64,000 nt of DNA, from NCBI GenBank assembly GCA_016720775.1, contig JADKJX010000001.1:62001-126000 (forward strand), in the 5' to 3' direction. A program made the position numbers and the translations under genes. Positions within the stretch are counted from its first letter, which is position 1; every line of letters begins with the position of its first letter. The DNA is from Chitinophagaceae bacterium. GTDB lineage: Bacteria > Bacteroidota > Bacteroidia > Chitinophagales > Chitinophagaceae. Under the pieces are notes generated by a model. That model saw nothing but the letters and a program-made list of their open reading frames with translations. It had not been told where the DNA came from and made no database searches. Of the stretch, positions 43,701 through 51,610 are shown piece by piece.

Positions 43701-45695
43701 TTAATAATTCATCAGTTTGATGACAGTTTCATCCAGCCTGCTGTACGCCATAAAATTCTTCTCCAGCTCTAAATTAAAAGGTACAGGTGTATCCAGCGAT
43801 GCACATCGCATAACCGGCGCATCTAGATGGTCAAAACAATTCTCGGCGATCCAGGCAGCAATTTCACCGCCAATACCACCAACTAATGTGTCTTCATGCA
43901 ATAACAACACTTTTCCGGTGGCGGTAACGGCCTCTTTGATGGCATCATAATCTAAAGGAAGTAATGTTCGCAGGTCTAAAATATAAATAGAAATATCCGG
44001 ATGATTTTTTGCATAGTCCATCGCCCAATGCACCCCGGCGCCATAAGTGATGATGCTGATATCGTCTCCTTCCTGTACCAACCTTGCCTTGCCAATTTCA
44101 ATTTCATAATATTCCTCCGGCACGGGACCGCTTACTGAACGGTACAATGCTTTATGTTCAAAGTACATTACCGGGTTAGGGTCGTTGATGGCAGCGATGA
44201 GCAATCCTTTAGCATCGGCAGGGGTGCTTGGGTAAACCACTTTCAGTCCGGGCGTATGTGCAAACCATGCTTCATTGCTTTGTGAGTGAAAAGGACCGGC
44301 ACCCACGCCACCACCGGTTGGCATCCGTATCACCACATCGGCATTTTGCCCCCAGCGGTAATGAATTTTTGCCAGGTTGTTGATGATCTGGTTAAAACCT
44401 ACGGTTACAAAATCGGCGAATTGCATTTCCATCATGCTCTTATATCCTTCCAGGCTTAATCCTAATGCAGCGCCAACAATCGCACTTTCGCAGAGCGGCG
44501 TATTACGCACTCTTTCTTTTCCGAATTCCTGTACAAAGCCTTCTGTTATTTTAAAAGCGCCGCCGTACTCTGCAATATCCTGCCCCATCAAAATGAGGTT
44601 GGGATGTTTTTGCATGGATTGATGCAGGGCTTCTTTGATGCCGTCGACAAAGCGTTTTTCCGGAGATGCCGGATGTTGAACACCCATATCCTGTATCCTG
44701 TATCCCGTATCTTTTCTTACCGCATACACATCCCTGGTTTCTTCAGCAGTATCCGGAACAAGCGCCTTTGCATTATATGCAATGCTCAATTCCGTTTCAA
44801 TGTATAATTTGGTTTCATTTTTTATAGCATCGATCTTTGTTACAGTTAAAATATTTTCTTCGAAAAGATATTGCTCATAATTTTTTACGGGGTCTTTCTT
44901 CTCCCATTGTTCAAACAATTCCTTAGGAACATATTTCGTACCACTGGCTTCTTCGTGGCCACGCATGCGAAATGTCATGCACTCGATCAAATAGGGTTTT
45001 TGGTTTTTAATGCAATAATCACGAACGCCTTTGATGGTATCTAAAACCGATAAGATGTTGTTGCCATCGATCTGTACTCCTTCTATTCCGTAACCCGCAG
45101 CTTTATCCACTAAATTTTTATAGCGGTATTGTTCATTAACCGGGGTACTTAACCCGTACCCGTTATTTTCAATGATGAAGATCACGGGCAGGTCCCATAC
45201 CGCAGCCGTGTTCAAGGCTTCGTGAAAATCTCCTTCGCTGGTGCCGCCATCGCCGGTAAAAGCAAGTGAAATCTTATTCTCTTTTCTTAACTTATAAGCA
45301 AGCGCTACACCATCTGCAATAGCCAGTTGCGGACCAAGGTGCGATATCATTCCGCAGATATGATGTTCTTTGGTTCCAAAGTGAAAACTTCTTTCTCTTC
45401 CTTTGCTGTATCCTTCTTTATTGCCCTGCCATTGCATGAACAACTTACTCAATGGCATATTACGGGAAGTGAACACTCCCAGGTTTCGGTGAAGCGGCAT
45501 GATCCATTCATCTTTCTGCAACGCCAGTGCAGCGCCCACTGCAATAGCTTCCTGCCCGATGCCGCTGAACCATTTGCTGATCTTTCCCTGCCGCAGCAGC
45601 ACCAGCATCTTCTCTTCTATCATCCGGGGTAATAACAGTTTTTTGTATATGGAGATCAACTCGTCGTTGCTCAGTCTTTTTCTATCGAATTGCAT
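43701..45695 (-). CDS. 2-oxoacid dehydrogenase E1, alpha and beta subunits fused
   Basis: 664 residues. Residues 1-320 form the E1 alpha part (FSGIGQEAIAVGAALALQ, SLAFTGDGGTSEGDFHEALN with the thiamin pyrophosphate motif GDG...N, RMRGHEEASGTKY) and residues 345-664 the beta part (GQDIAEYGGAFKITEGF, CESAIVGAALGLSLEG, HEDTLVGGIGGEIAAWI). The enzyme decarboxylates branched-chain or related 2-oxoacids with TPP, handing the acyl group to E2. Fused forms are frequent in Bacteroidota. The linker (about 328-340) contains DTGYRIQDMG encoded by a simple repeat. No E2 or E3 gene lies next to it. Confidence 0.93.
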   Translation of the reverse strand: MQFDRKRLSNDELISIYKKLLLPRMIEEKMLVLLRQGKISKWFSGIGQEAIAVGAALALQKDEWIMPLHRNLGVFTSRNMPLSKLFMQWQGNKEGYSKGRERSFHFGTKEHHICGMISHLGPQLAIADGVALAYKLRKENKISLAFTGDGGTSEGDFHEALNTAAVWDLPVIFIIENNGYGLSTPVNEQYRYKNLVDKAAGYGIEGVQIDGNNILSVLDTIKGVRDYCIKNQKPYLIECMTFRMRGHEEASGTKYVPKELFEQWEKKDPVKNYEQYLFEENILTVTKIDAIKNETKLYIETELSIAYNAKALVPDTAEETRDVYAVRKDTGYRIQDMGVQHPASPEKRFVDGIKEALHQSMQKHPNLILMGQDIAEYGGAFKITEGFVQEFGKERVRNTPLCESAIVGAALGLSLEGYKSMMEMQFADFVTVGFNQIINNLAKIHYRWGQNADVVIRMPTGGGVGAGPFHSQSNEAWFAHTPGLKVVYPSTPADAKGLLIAAINDPNPVMYFEHKALYRSVSGPVPEEYYEIEIGKARLVQEGDDISIITYGAGVHWAMDYAKNHPDISIYILDLRTLLPLDYDAIKEAVTATGKVLLLHEDTLVGGIGGEIAAWIAENCFDHLDAPVMRCASLDTPVPFNLELEKNFMAYSRLDETVIKLMNY
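44686..44711. repeat. Short tandem repeat encoding part of the E1 linker
   Basis: On the minus strand the units GATACGG, GATACAG, GATACAG and GATATGG stand in a row (26-28 bases). Such GGATACAGGATAC words are often scattered in Bacteroidota intergenic DNA. Here they are translated in frame as DTGYRIQDMG between the two E1 halves. Confidence 0.65.
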
Positions 45696-45719
45696 AGTAT
45701 TAACGCTGATAATTATTGG

Positions 45720-45751
45720 TAAAGTTAGCTGATGTTGCCGGAGCTTACCAA
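45720..45751 (-). promoter_or_regulatory. Promoter of the E1 gene
   Basis: TTG (45751-45749) and TAACTTTA (45727-45720, last base off consensus) are 21 bases apart on the minus strand; the -7 box ends 24 bases before the ATG at 45695. Confidence 0.5.
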
Positions 45752-45787
45752 ATTGCTTTTAGCCTTAAGGACAGGTAAAATAATTGA

Positions 45788-45809
45788 ACAGGGAACCGGG
45801 ATCCCTGTT
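45788..45809 (-). terminator. Stem-loop downstream of the holin-like gene
   Basis: AACAGGGA and TCCCTGTT pair perfectly across a 6-base loop, 8 bases past the holin-like gene stop. The T-rich tail on the minus strand is interrupted (TCAATTATTTTA), so termination strength is uncertain. Confidence 0.5.
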
Positions 45810-45816
45810 TTGCGGC

Positions 45817-46185
45817 TTATTTCTTTTCCGCTTTTATATCATCAGAACGGAAAGCCTTCCGGTGCACAACCGAGTTAAAGAAAGACAACAGGGCGCCAAA
45901 TAATAAGGCATGCCAGAAGCTGTCAACTTTAAACCCGTGAACAAAGTAGGCATCCAGCAAAATAATTCCGGCGTTTATTACAAAAAGAAAAAGGCCCAGC
46001 GTTACGATCGTTGCAGGCAGTGTAAACAAAACAAGCAGGGGTTTTACAAAAGCATCCAGCAGCGACAGGATAACCGCCACAATGATGGCCGTGAAAAAAT
46101 CAACGATCCAGACTCCCGGCAATATATACGCCAGCACGAATACATTTACCGAACAAACGAGTATCTTAATAAACCACTTTTGCAT
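45817..46185 (-). CDS. Small four-helix membrane protein (phage holin 4/mycobacterial 4TM family)
   Basis: 122 residues with four helices (about 8-25, 28-47, 53-75 and 85-108) and the family pattern LSLLDAFVKPLLVLFTLPATIVTLGLF divided over helices 2-3. Although the family is named after phage holins, chromosomal copies are ordinary housekeeping membrane proteins of unknown role, and nothing around it is of phage origin. It follows the M16 pair at 3 bases distance, so the three are probably co-transcribed. Confidence 0.83.
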   Translation of the reverse strand: MQKWFIKILVCSVNVFVLAYILPGVWIVDFFTAIIVAVILSLLDAFVKPLLVLFTLPATIVTLGLFLFVINAGIILLDAYFVHGFKVDSFWHALLFGALLSFFNSVVHRKAFRSDDIKAEKK

Positions 46186-46188
46186 AAC

Positions 46189-47466
46189 TTAAATTACAAC
46201 TAATTCGTAAAAATCTTCCGGCACCAGGTATTTATTTGCAAGCTCTTTTAATTCTTCTGCCGAAATTGTTTTGATGGTTTTTACTGAATCGTAAAAATAA
46301 GATTGTTCAAGATTATTCAGCACCAGGTTTTTCCAGCGGCCCATGATGTGAAAGGGGCCGTCCAGGTCGCCGAGTATGGTTCCTACCAGGTAATTGCGTA
46401 CAAGCAGCAGCTCGTCGGCATCAATTTTTTCCTTGCGCAGCTTCTTCATTTCTTTATGTATTTCTTCTATGGTGGCTTCGCAAACATCCCTGCCTGCTTC
46501 TGTGCTTATTACCCAGGCCGATTGCCGGATGTGGTTCTGAACATAGCTGTGTATGCCGTATGTGTATCCTTTGTCTTCCCGTATGTTGGCCATTAGCCTG
46601 CTGCCGAAAAAGCCGCCAAGTACCGTATTCAGCACCATCACTTTCATAAAATCAGGATGATGCCTGTTGGGAAAAGGCCTTGCAATACGAATGGCGCCCT
46701 GCACTCCTTCGGGATCATTTTGAATGCGGTATTTTTTTTCTGCAGCCGGCAACGCCTCAATAACCGGAAGCCTGTTATCAAAGGCCCTGATGTTAAGATC
46801 GCCGAATGACCTGTTCAGTTGTTGCTGCAGATCACCCGGTAGTTTACCACTCACAAACATCACGCAATGGCCATTCAGGTAATATTGTTTAAAATATTCT
46901 TTGAGCAAAGAACTGTTCAATGCATCCAGGTCTTCCACGTTGGTGTATTTTCCGTAAGGATGATCGGCTCCGTACAGGTAGGCATCCGAAAGACGGGCAG
47001 CTACAAAATCACTCTTTTTTAAATTAACTGCCAGCCGTTGCTTACTGTTCTGTTTGTAAATGTCCAGTTCGGCATCACTGAAAACAGAGTCGGTTATCAT
47101 CTCCCGGATGACAGGTAATAATGCTGATAAATGTTTGCTTAAAGAAGAAAGCGACACAACGGCTGTTTCATTATAGCAGGCCCGGTTGCAGTAAGCGCCA
47201 AAATATTCAAACTCTTCGTTTAACTGGAAAGCCGTTTTATTTTTTGTCCCGTTCTTTATTAAGTAATTGGTGGCCGATGCAACAGATTTCTGCTGTTCAA
47301 ACCAGTTGCCGGCATAAAATACGAGCTCAAGTTGCAGCACTTCCTGGGCCCCCGCATCCACAGCATATACCGGTATGCCGTTATCCAGTTTAAAGGATTC
47401 GTAGGGTTTCAGCTTCAGGTCAAATTCAATAGCATCTTTTATATGCGGTGCTTCGTTTCTGTTCAT
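46189..47466 (-). CDS. M16 peptidase-like protein, inactive subunit
   Basis: 425 residues of the insulinase family fold: LDNGIPVYAVDAGAQEVLQLELVF at the start and YLNGHCVMFVSGKLPGDL in the middle. The zinc motif HxxEH is replaced by NYLIKNG, so catalysis is unlikely; the arginine/tyrosine region near 270-330 (IREDKGYTYGIHSYV) is kept. Such subunits pair with an active M16 partner, here encoded directly upstream with 5 bases between. Confidence 0.9.
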   Translation of the reverse strand: MNRNEAPHIKDAIEFDLKLKPYESFKLDNGIPVYAVDAGAQEVLQLELVFYAGNWFEQQKSVASATNYLIKNGTKNKTAFQLNEEFEYFGAYCNRACYNETAVVSLSSLSKHLSALLPVIREMITDSVFSDAELDIYKQNSKQRLAVNLKKSDFVAARLSDAYLYGADHPYGKYTNVEDLDALNSSLLKEYFKQYYLNGHCVMFVSGKLPGDLQQQLNRSFGDLNIRAFDNRLPVIEALPAAEKKYRIQNDPEGVQGAIRIARPFPNRHHPDFMKVMVLNTVLGGFFGSRLMANIREDKGYTYGIHSYVQNHIRQSAWVISTEAGRDVCEATIEEIHKEMKKLRKEKIDADELLLVRNYLVGTILGDLDGPFHIMGRWKNLVLNNLEQSYFYDSVKTIKTISAEELKELANKYLVPEDFYELVVI

Positions 47467-47471
47467 TTAGT

Positions 47472-48710
47472 TCAATTGTTGGAATAATAATACAGCGTAT
47501 TGGAATTCCTTTCGTCAAAAATTATTTTACTTTCGTTCTGTATCTCTTCGGCGGTCACTGCCCGGTAGCGGTCCAGTTCGGTATTGATCAGGTTGGCATC
47601 GCCCAGCAATTCATAAATGGCAAGGCTGGCTGCCCGGCTGGTAATACTCATGTCTTCAAAGGCGATCATGCTCTCTGTCTTGTTCTTCACCTTATCAAGT
47701 TCCCGCTGGCTGATGCCCTCCTGCTGAAGTTTTATCAACTCTTCTTTTACAGCCGCTTCGGCTGCTTCCATTTTTACTCCCTTCACCAGTTTTCCTTCGA
47801 TCGTCAATAACCCGGCATCGGTACTTCCCAGGTGATAGCACTCAATATTACTGAACAGTTGTTTTTCTTTCACCAGGGATTGATATAACCTGGATGAGCC
47901 GCCACCGCTTAATATCTCGGTGATCAGGTCGGAAGTATAATATCTTTTGTCGGTACGGGGATAAATATGCCAGCACTTATACAATGCATCCAATGGAACA
48001 TTTGCCTGAACGGTTTCAGCCCTTGGCGCTGTTTGTTTTGGTTCTGCAGGCAGGTTGCGTTTATATTTTTCGCCGGCAGGAATGGGGCCGAACCATTTCT
48101 CTGCAAGTCGTTTTACTTCTTCCGCCGTAACATTGCCTGCAACAACCAATATGGCGTTGGATGGGTTGTAGTGTTTATTGAAAAACGCTTTCACATCATC
48201 CAGTGTTACGTTTTCAACATGGCTCAACTCTTTTCCGATCGTCATCCAGCGGTATGGGTGTGTTGTATAGGCCAACTCTCTCATCTTGAACCATACATCG
48301 CCATAGGGTTTATTGATGTAGTTTTCTTTGAACTCTTCGCAAACAACTTTACGCTGAACCTCCAGGCTTTTTTTACTGAATGCCAGCGATAGCATGCGGT
48401 CGCTCTCTAACCAAAAAGCCGTTTCCAAATTCTCGGCGGGTAACTGGCAATAGTAATTCGTAAGGTCGTTGGTGGTAAATGCATTGTTCTCTCCGCCGGC
48501 AAGCTGAAGCGGTTCATCATACACCGGAATGTTTGCGCTGCCGCCAAACATCAGGTGTTCGAATAAATGAGCAAAGCCGGTCTTGCCGGGGTCTTCATCC
48601 CGGGCACCCACATCATACAGTACATTAACCACGGCCATGGGCGTGCTTTTGTCCTGGTGAACCAAAACGGTTAGCCCGTTGTCAAGACTGAATCTGTCAA
48701 ATTGTATCAT
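47472..48710 (-). CDS. M16 zinc metallopeptidase, catalytic subunit
   Basis: 412 residues. The inverted zinc motif HLFEH is in GFAHLFEHLMFGGS near residues 45-58, with the third ligand Glu about 75 residues later in VVCEEFKENYINKPYG. The second half contains the substrate-binding pair ILSGGGSSRLYQSLVKEKQL. No signal peptide is seen, so it is either cytoplasmic or exported otherwise. With the inactive partner downstream it would form the typical heterodimer. It has its own consensus promoter (48715-48742). Confidence 0.93.
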   Translation of the reverse strand: MIQFDRFSLDNGLTVLVHQDKSTPMAVVNVLYDVGARDEDPGKTGFAHLFEHLMFGGSANIPVYDEPLQLAGGENNAFTTNDLTNYYCQLPAENLETAFWLESDRMLSLAFSKKSLEVQRKVVCEEFKENYINKPYGDVWFKMRELAYTTHPYRWMTIGKELSHVENVTLDDVKAFFNKHYNPSNAILVVAGNVTAEEVKRLAEKWFGPIPAGEKYKRNLPAEPKQTAPRAETVQANVPLDALYKCWHIYPRTDKRYYTSDLITEILSGGGSSRLYQSLVKEKQLFSNIECYHLGSTDAGLLTIEGKLVKGVKMEAAEAAVKEELIKLQQEGISQRELDKVKNKTESMIAFEDMSITSRAASLAIYELLGDANLINTELDRYRAVTAEEIQNESKIIFDERNSNTLYYYSNN

Positions 48711-48714
48711 GCTG

Positions 48715-48742
48715 CAAATGTACGGAGGGGAGAATAAAACAA
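48715..48742 (-). promoter_or_regulatory. Promoter of the M16 pair, nearly leaderless
   Basis: TTG (48742-48740) and TACATTTG (48722-48715) on the minus strand are 17 bases apart; the -7 box ends only 4 bases before the ATG at 48710. Confidence 0.65.
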
Positions 48743-48751
48743 GGAGGCTGT

Positions 48752-49942
48752 TTAACGGATACGAACGGTATTTATGGTTAATTCTTTCAACTCTCCGGTT
48801 TCTCTTCTTACCAGTACTTTAATGGATTCATTGGGCCGTTGCAAAATGGCTTTATATACCTGCATATTCAAAGAAAAATTTCTGTCCACCGCAAGCACTT
48901 CATCGTTCACTTTAAATTTGGCCTTATCCGCAGGCGAATCTGCTATCACATCTTCCACCATTATCTTTCCGCTAACTAAATAAATGCCCAGCCCGGTATA
49001 GGCATAATCAAAGTTCTCATCAAAATGGGTGTTGGGTAATAAATGTATTTCCCGGTTGGGATAATTAATTACCATGTTGAATCTGCGCAGCAGATCGTTT
49101 CCCAGCAAACCACCGGTAAAAGGATAGGAGGTTACATTATAATCGTCTTTATAAAGATAAGTAGGTACCTGCCTGAATTTATAGGGCCCTATTCTTAGTT
49201 CTTTGATCAGCGTAAGCCGCATCTGTAATTTACCGCCCAATCCCTCCGCCTGTGTTACAACCGGCTTACGTTTTGAGAGAAGGATGCTGCTGTCTTTTGC
49301 AAAGTCTTCGCTTAGCAAAAGGCAAAGGCCGGCGCCGGTATCAAAATAATAATTGAAACCGAGCCTTCTTCTGTCCTTTATGCTCAGCCATTGGATAGGC
49401 AGGTTTGTAAATGCGGGGTGCAACAAGGTTCCTTCCCTGGGATAACTGATCTTACCCGGGCTGTATACTTCGATCATGCTGCTGTCGAAGTTAATCTTTA
49501 CTATATAACGGCTGAAGAAGCTGTAGCCGATGATGCCATCTACCTTTTCGCCATAAACACTGCTCAATACCTCATAGTCGTTTACATGAAAATTAAGATG
49601 CTCCACCCGCAGGCCGGGTAGCTGAAGTGTTCTGTCGAAAGCAAAAGATACTTTCCGTACTCCCCCGATGCCGGTAATACTGGTGTCGGTGGCTCTGATA
49701 GGGATCTTAAACTCTTCACAGGTGGCAGAGTCGAGTGAAATGCCGCCGCTCCCGGTATCCAGTATAAAATTCAGGCTGTCGGGTATATCCCCAAATCTTG
49801 CATGGATGACCATTACTCCGCCGCTGAACTGATGAAAAGGAAAACTTGTTATGAACTTTGCTTCTGCCTGTGGCAATATCTCCTGGGCCTGTGCAGCAGG
49901 CAACAGTAAAAAAAATAGTGCAATGTGACAGAGCTTTCTCAT
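48752..49942 (-). CDS. Retropepsin-like aspartyl protease with PDZ domain
   Basis: 396 residues. A signal peptide (about 1-19) is followed by two aspartyl-protease lobes, LDTGSGGISLD near residue 61 and FDTGAGLCLLLS near 200, each with the catalytic DTG triad, so the two-lobed enzyme would be complete in a single chain. A PDZ domain fills about 305-385 (YTGLGIYLVSGKIMVEDVIADSPADKAKFKVNDEV). Such exported proteins are common in Bacteroidota, substrates unknown. Confidence 0.88.
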   Translation of the reverse strand: MRKLCHIALFFLLLPAAQAQEILPQAEAKFITSFPFHQFSGGVMVIHARFGDIPDSLNFILDTGSGGISLDSATCEEFKIPIRATDTSITGIGGVRKVSFAFDRTLQLPGLRVEHLNFHVNDYEVLSSVYGEKVDGIIGYSFFSRYIVKINFDSSMIEVYSPGKISYPREGTLLHPAFTNLPIQWLSIKDRRRLGFNYYFDTGAGLCLLLSEDFAKDSSILLSKRKPVVTQAEGLGGKLQMRLTLIKELRIGPYKFRQVPTYLYKDDYNVTSYPFTGGLLGNDLLRRFNMVINYPNREIHLLPNTHFDENFDYAYTGLGIYLVSGKIMVEDVIADSPADKAKFKVNDEVLAVDRNFSLNMQVYKAILQRPNESIKVLVRRETGELKELTINTVRIR

Positions 49943-49974
49943 ACAGCTTTTTCGAATTTACAACCTAATGGATG

Positions 49975-49982
49975 TACTTTTG
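49975..49982 (+). promoter_or_regulatory. -7 element upstream of mqnC
   Basis: TACTTTTG matches TAnnTTTG and ends 24 bases before the ATG at 50007, which supports that start over the ATG at 49968. No TTG at the proper spacing. Confidence 0.4.
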
Positions 49983-50006
49983 CAGATTATTACACAACCG
50001 GGATAT

Positions 50007-51131
50007 ATGAATGTAAATGACCTGTACCAGAAAGCCCTTGGTTTTGGGTTTCTGTCAGAAGAAGAAGGCATGTTTCTGTTTGAAAATGCTGCTTTGGCCG
50101 AGCTTATGTTTGTAGCCGATGAATTACGGAAAAAGCAGGTGCCGCACGGAAAAGTTACCTGGCAGATAGATCGCAATGTAAACACCACCAACGTATGTAT
50201 TGCCAACTGCAAGTTTTGTAATTTTTACCGCATACCCGGACATGCAGAAGCATATATCACCGATATTGAAACCTATAAGACAAAGATCGAAGAGACGATT
50301 AAGTATGGCGGCGACCAGCTTTTGCTGCAGGGTGGCCATCACCCCGAACTGGGGCTTAGCTTTTATGTGAATCTCTTCAAAGAAATAAAATCGCTTTACC
50401 CAAATATTAAACTACACACCCTTGGTCCGCCGGAGGTAGCACACATCACCAAACTTGAAAAAAGCACACACCGGGAAGTATTGATGGCATTGAAAGAAGC
50501 AGGTATGGACAGTCTGCCCGGCGCCGGTGCAGAAATATTAACCGACCGGGTGCGGCGGCTGATCAGCAAAGGAAAGTGCGGTGCACAGGAATGGCTTGAC
50601 ATCATGCATGAGGCACATAAACTGAACATCACTACATCAGCCACCATGATGTTCGGCCATGTGGAAACACTGAGGGAACGGTTTGAACATTTGGTAAAAC
50701 TAAGAGAAGTGCAAAGCCGCAAACCGGCAACAGCAAAAGGATTTTTAGCTTTCATACCCTGGACCTTCCAGGATGTAGATACCCTGCTGGCAAAAATAAG
50801 GGGCGTTCATAATTTAACTACTGCAGAAGAATATATCCGCATGATCGCCATCAGCCGCATCATGCTTCCCAATATATTAAACATACAGGCAAGCTGGCTT
50901 ACCGTAGGAAAACAAGTAGCACAGACCTGTTTACATGGCGGCGCCAATGACTTTGGCAGCATCATGATTGAAGAGAATGTGGTAAGTGCAGCCGGTGCTC
51001 CGCATCGCTTTACCAGCAAGTCTATCCAGGCTGCCATAAAGGAAGCAGGCTTTGAACCGCAGTTGCGTAACCAGCAATACGAATGGAGAGAGATACCGGC
51101 ATCCATCGTTGAACAGGTTGTCAATTATTAA
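50007..51131 (+). CDS. mqnC: Cyclic dehypoxanthine futalosine synthase (radical SAM)
   Basis: 374 residues. Radical-SAM cysteines CIANCKFC lie near residue 66, with VNTTNVC just before, and the substrate region QLLLQGGHHPELGLSFY near 110 is typical of MqnC. MqnC closes the ring of dehypoxanthine futalosine in menaquinone synthesis by the futalosine route. Start at 50007 (MNVNDLYQKALG) matches homologues; the ATG at 49968 would add 13 residues and overlap the promoter. The respiratory chain in this window probably uses menaquinone. No other mqn genes are in the window. Confidence 0.93.
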   Translation: MNVNDLYQKALGFGFLSEEEGMFLFENAALAELMFVADELRKKQVPHGKVTWQIDRNVNTTNVCIANCKFCNFYRIPGHAEAYITDIETYKTKIEETIKYGGDQLLLQGGHHPELGLSFYVNLFKEIKSLYPNIKLHTLGPPEVAHITKLEKSTHREVLMALKEAGMDSLPGAGAEILTDRVRRLISKGKCGAQEWLDIMHEAHKLNITTSATMMFGHVETLRERFEHLVKLREVQSRKPATAKGFLAFIPWTFQDVDTLLAKIRGVHNLTTAEEYIRMIAISRIMLPNILNIQASWLTVGKQVAQTCLHGGANDFGSIMIEENVVSAAGAPHRFTSKSIQAAIKEAGFEPQLRNQQYEWREIPASIVEQVVNY

Positions 51132-51132
51132 T

Positions 51133-51158
51133 TGCCCCCAACCCCTAAAGGGGGGCTT
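51133..51158. repeat. CCCCTAAAGGGG palindromic element after mqnC
   Basis: Core CCCCTAAAGGGG at 51142-51153 with GCCCCCAA on the left and GGGGGGC on the right; fourth member of the family seen at 859-888, 11407-11430 and 11504-11527. It fills the mqnC-DUF3817 gap and may serve as terminator or mRNA hairpin. Confidence 0.7.
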
Positions 51159-51166
51159 ACCCGAAT

Positions 51167-51484
51167 ATGATGAAAGAAAATAAACAAAAAGTACTGCGCC
51201 GTTTCAGAATGATCGGGATTGCGGAGGGTATTTCATTTTTGGTCTTATTGGGAATAGCCATGCCCCTCAAATATTTTTTTAATACCCCCGAAGCGGTTAA
51301 AATATGTGGCTGGATACACGGCGCATTATTCATCACGTTCCTCTGGTTTGCATTTGAAGTGATGGGAGATCTTAAAAAGGGATTTGGCTGGTTTGTAAAA
51401 GCTTTTGCAGCAGCCATCATTCCCCTGGGTACCTTTTTTTTCGACAGGCAACTGAAAAAAGAAGAAAGTACATTACCGCATTAA
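51167..51484 (+). CDS. DUF3817 small membrane protein
   Basis: 105 residues. The pattern RFRMIGIAEGISFLVLLGIAMPLKY with WIHGALFITFLWFA is typical of DUF3817, three helices (about 12-32, 45-65, 75-95). Role is unknown. It begins 35 bases after mqnC and ends in a K/E-rich tail. Either of the two ATG codons at 51167 and 51170 may serve as start. Confidence 0.88.
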   Translation: MMKENKQKVLRRFRMIGIAEGISFLVLLGIAMPLKYFFNTPEAVKICGWIHGALFITFLWFAFEVMGDLKKGFGWFVKAFAAAIIPLGTFFFDRQLKKEESTLPH

Positions 51485-51574
51485 GAAACTTATTGGTCTT
51501 TACTCTCATACAAATGAGTAATAATCTCTTTTATACTTTTTTAATTTTTTATATTACATAAGGCGCTATTTTTT

Positions 51575-51582
51575 TAAATTTG
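51575..51582 (+). promoter_or_regulatory. -7 element of the haloperoxidase-FG-GAP pair
   Basis: TAAATTTG fits TAnnTTTG and ends 28 bases before the ATG at 51611, in an A/T-rich 126-base gap. No -33 TTG at 17-23 bases. Confidence 0.4.
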
Positions 51583-51610
51583 ATAGCATTACCAAAACTC
51601 AGTTGTAATT

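Noticed and set aside
45817..46185. Phage holin gene as a sign of a prophage
   Set aside because: Only the family name points to phages; neighbours are peptidase and metabolic genes and no other phage gene is present.
46189..47466. Loss of HxxEH as gene decay
   Set aside because: An inactive partner next to an active M16 peptidase is the normal heterodimer layout, and the frame is intact.
51500..51525. Weak hairpin after the DUF3817 gene as a terminator
   Set aside because: The stem is short and bulged, and the T-rich tail is diffuse, so it could be chance in A/T-rich DNA.
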